Positions 63,987 through 64,000 of a DNA stretch of 64,000 nt are shown in pieces (within the stretch, counting starts at the first letter, position 1; each line of letters starts with the position of its first letter). The position numbers and the translations under genes were made by a program. The DNA is from Eupeodes corollae (taxonomy: Eukaryota > Arthropoda > Insecta > Diptera > Syrphidae): assembly GCF_945859685.1 (NCBI RefSeq), contig NC_079147.1, positions 253,012,572 to 253,076,571 of the forward strand, given 5' to 3'. A model generated the notes under the pieces. The model searched no databases, had not been told where the DNA came from, and saw only the letters and a list, made by a program, of their open reading frames with translations.

Positions 63987-64000
63987 TTTATTAGGAACAT

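Larger units (their letters stand above)
59640..64000 (-). mobile_element. Jockey-like LINE, nearly full length, runs off window edge
   Basis: On the minus strand the element has ORF1 (63986 to 62619), ORF2 (62622 to about 59721) and a short 3' UTR ending in the A-rich AATAAAATTAAAAACAAAAA near 59640-59670. The 5' UTR begins beyond 63987 and continues out of the window. Its 3' end lies about 75 bases from the end of the DNA transposon. At least two in-frame stops and two frameshifts make it inactive, yet motifs are well kept, so decay is recent. Confidence 0.85.

Overview
This is AT-rich eukaryotic DNA made almost entirely of transposable elements in various states of decay. The families present (Jockey-, RTE-, LOA- and R1/I-like LINEs, Tc1 and mariner, hAT, piggyBac, Helitron, an LTR/Gypsy element, and short repeats resembling the DINE-1/HINE repeats of flies) point to an insect, most likely a dipteran; that is inference from family content. 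No complete host gene was found. The longer stretches with no recognisable element (about 7.0-8.4, 12.7-15.3, 26.4-28.35, 32.0-34.4, 43.3-45.3 and 46.3-48.1 kb) look like intergenic or intronic sequence, with one possible exon at 44.40-44.58 kb.

Layout. 0-2.15 kb: 5'-truncated Jockey-like LINE (minus) with poly(A). 2.3-3.5: RTE-like remnant. 3.6-9.9: three copies of a composite repeat (head, ~173-bp tandem units, hairpin tail), a decayed LINE and AT-rich spacer. 9.96-12.46: tRNA-derived SINE split by a LOA-like LINE with a perfect 12-bp target duplication. 12.5: mariner scrap. 15.3-20.2: Tc1 remnant, two composite repeats in inverted orientation, and a hAT element with perfect 8-bp target duplication. 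20.3-26.4: two RTE-like copies sharing the same 3' flank, separated by a 200-N gap; one carries a 256-bp MITE. 28.35-32.0: one composite repeat interrupted first by a SINE and then by an RT-RNase H LINE. 34.4-40.75: LINE scrap, broken mariner, Jockey-like scrap, and the most complete RTE-like element, ending in TAAG repeats. 41.0-43.3: composite-repeat pieces and a Helitron helicase fragment with a clear Helitron 3' terminus. 45.3-51.2: piggyBac fragments, a palindrome-rich 406-bp segment, a 247-bp MITE, an older dispersed repeat and a LINE ORF1 remnant. 51.7-59.57: a DNA transposon with terminal inverted repeats and palindromic subterminal repeats, carrying a broken transposase-like gene; a young, apparently intact Gypsy element (53,967-59,198) sits inside it. 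59.64-64.0: nearly full-length Jockey-like LINE (minus) with ORF1 and ORF2, inactivated by stops and frameshifts and running to the window edge.

The only element that looks potentially functional is the Gypsy: single open Gag-Pol frame with protease, RT, RNase H and integrase motifs, LTRs differing by one base of length, and a perfect 4-bp target duplication. The least familiar objects are the palindrome-flanked transposon around it and the composite repeat family that recurs throughout the window.
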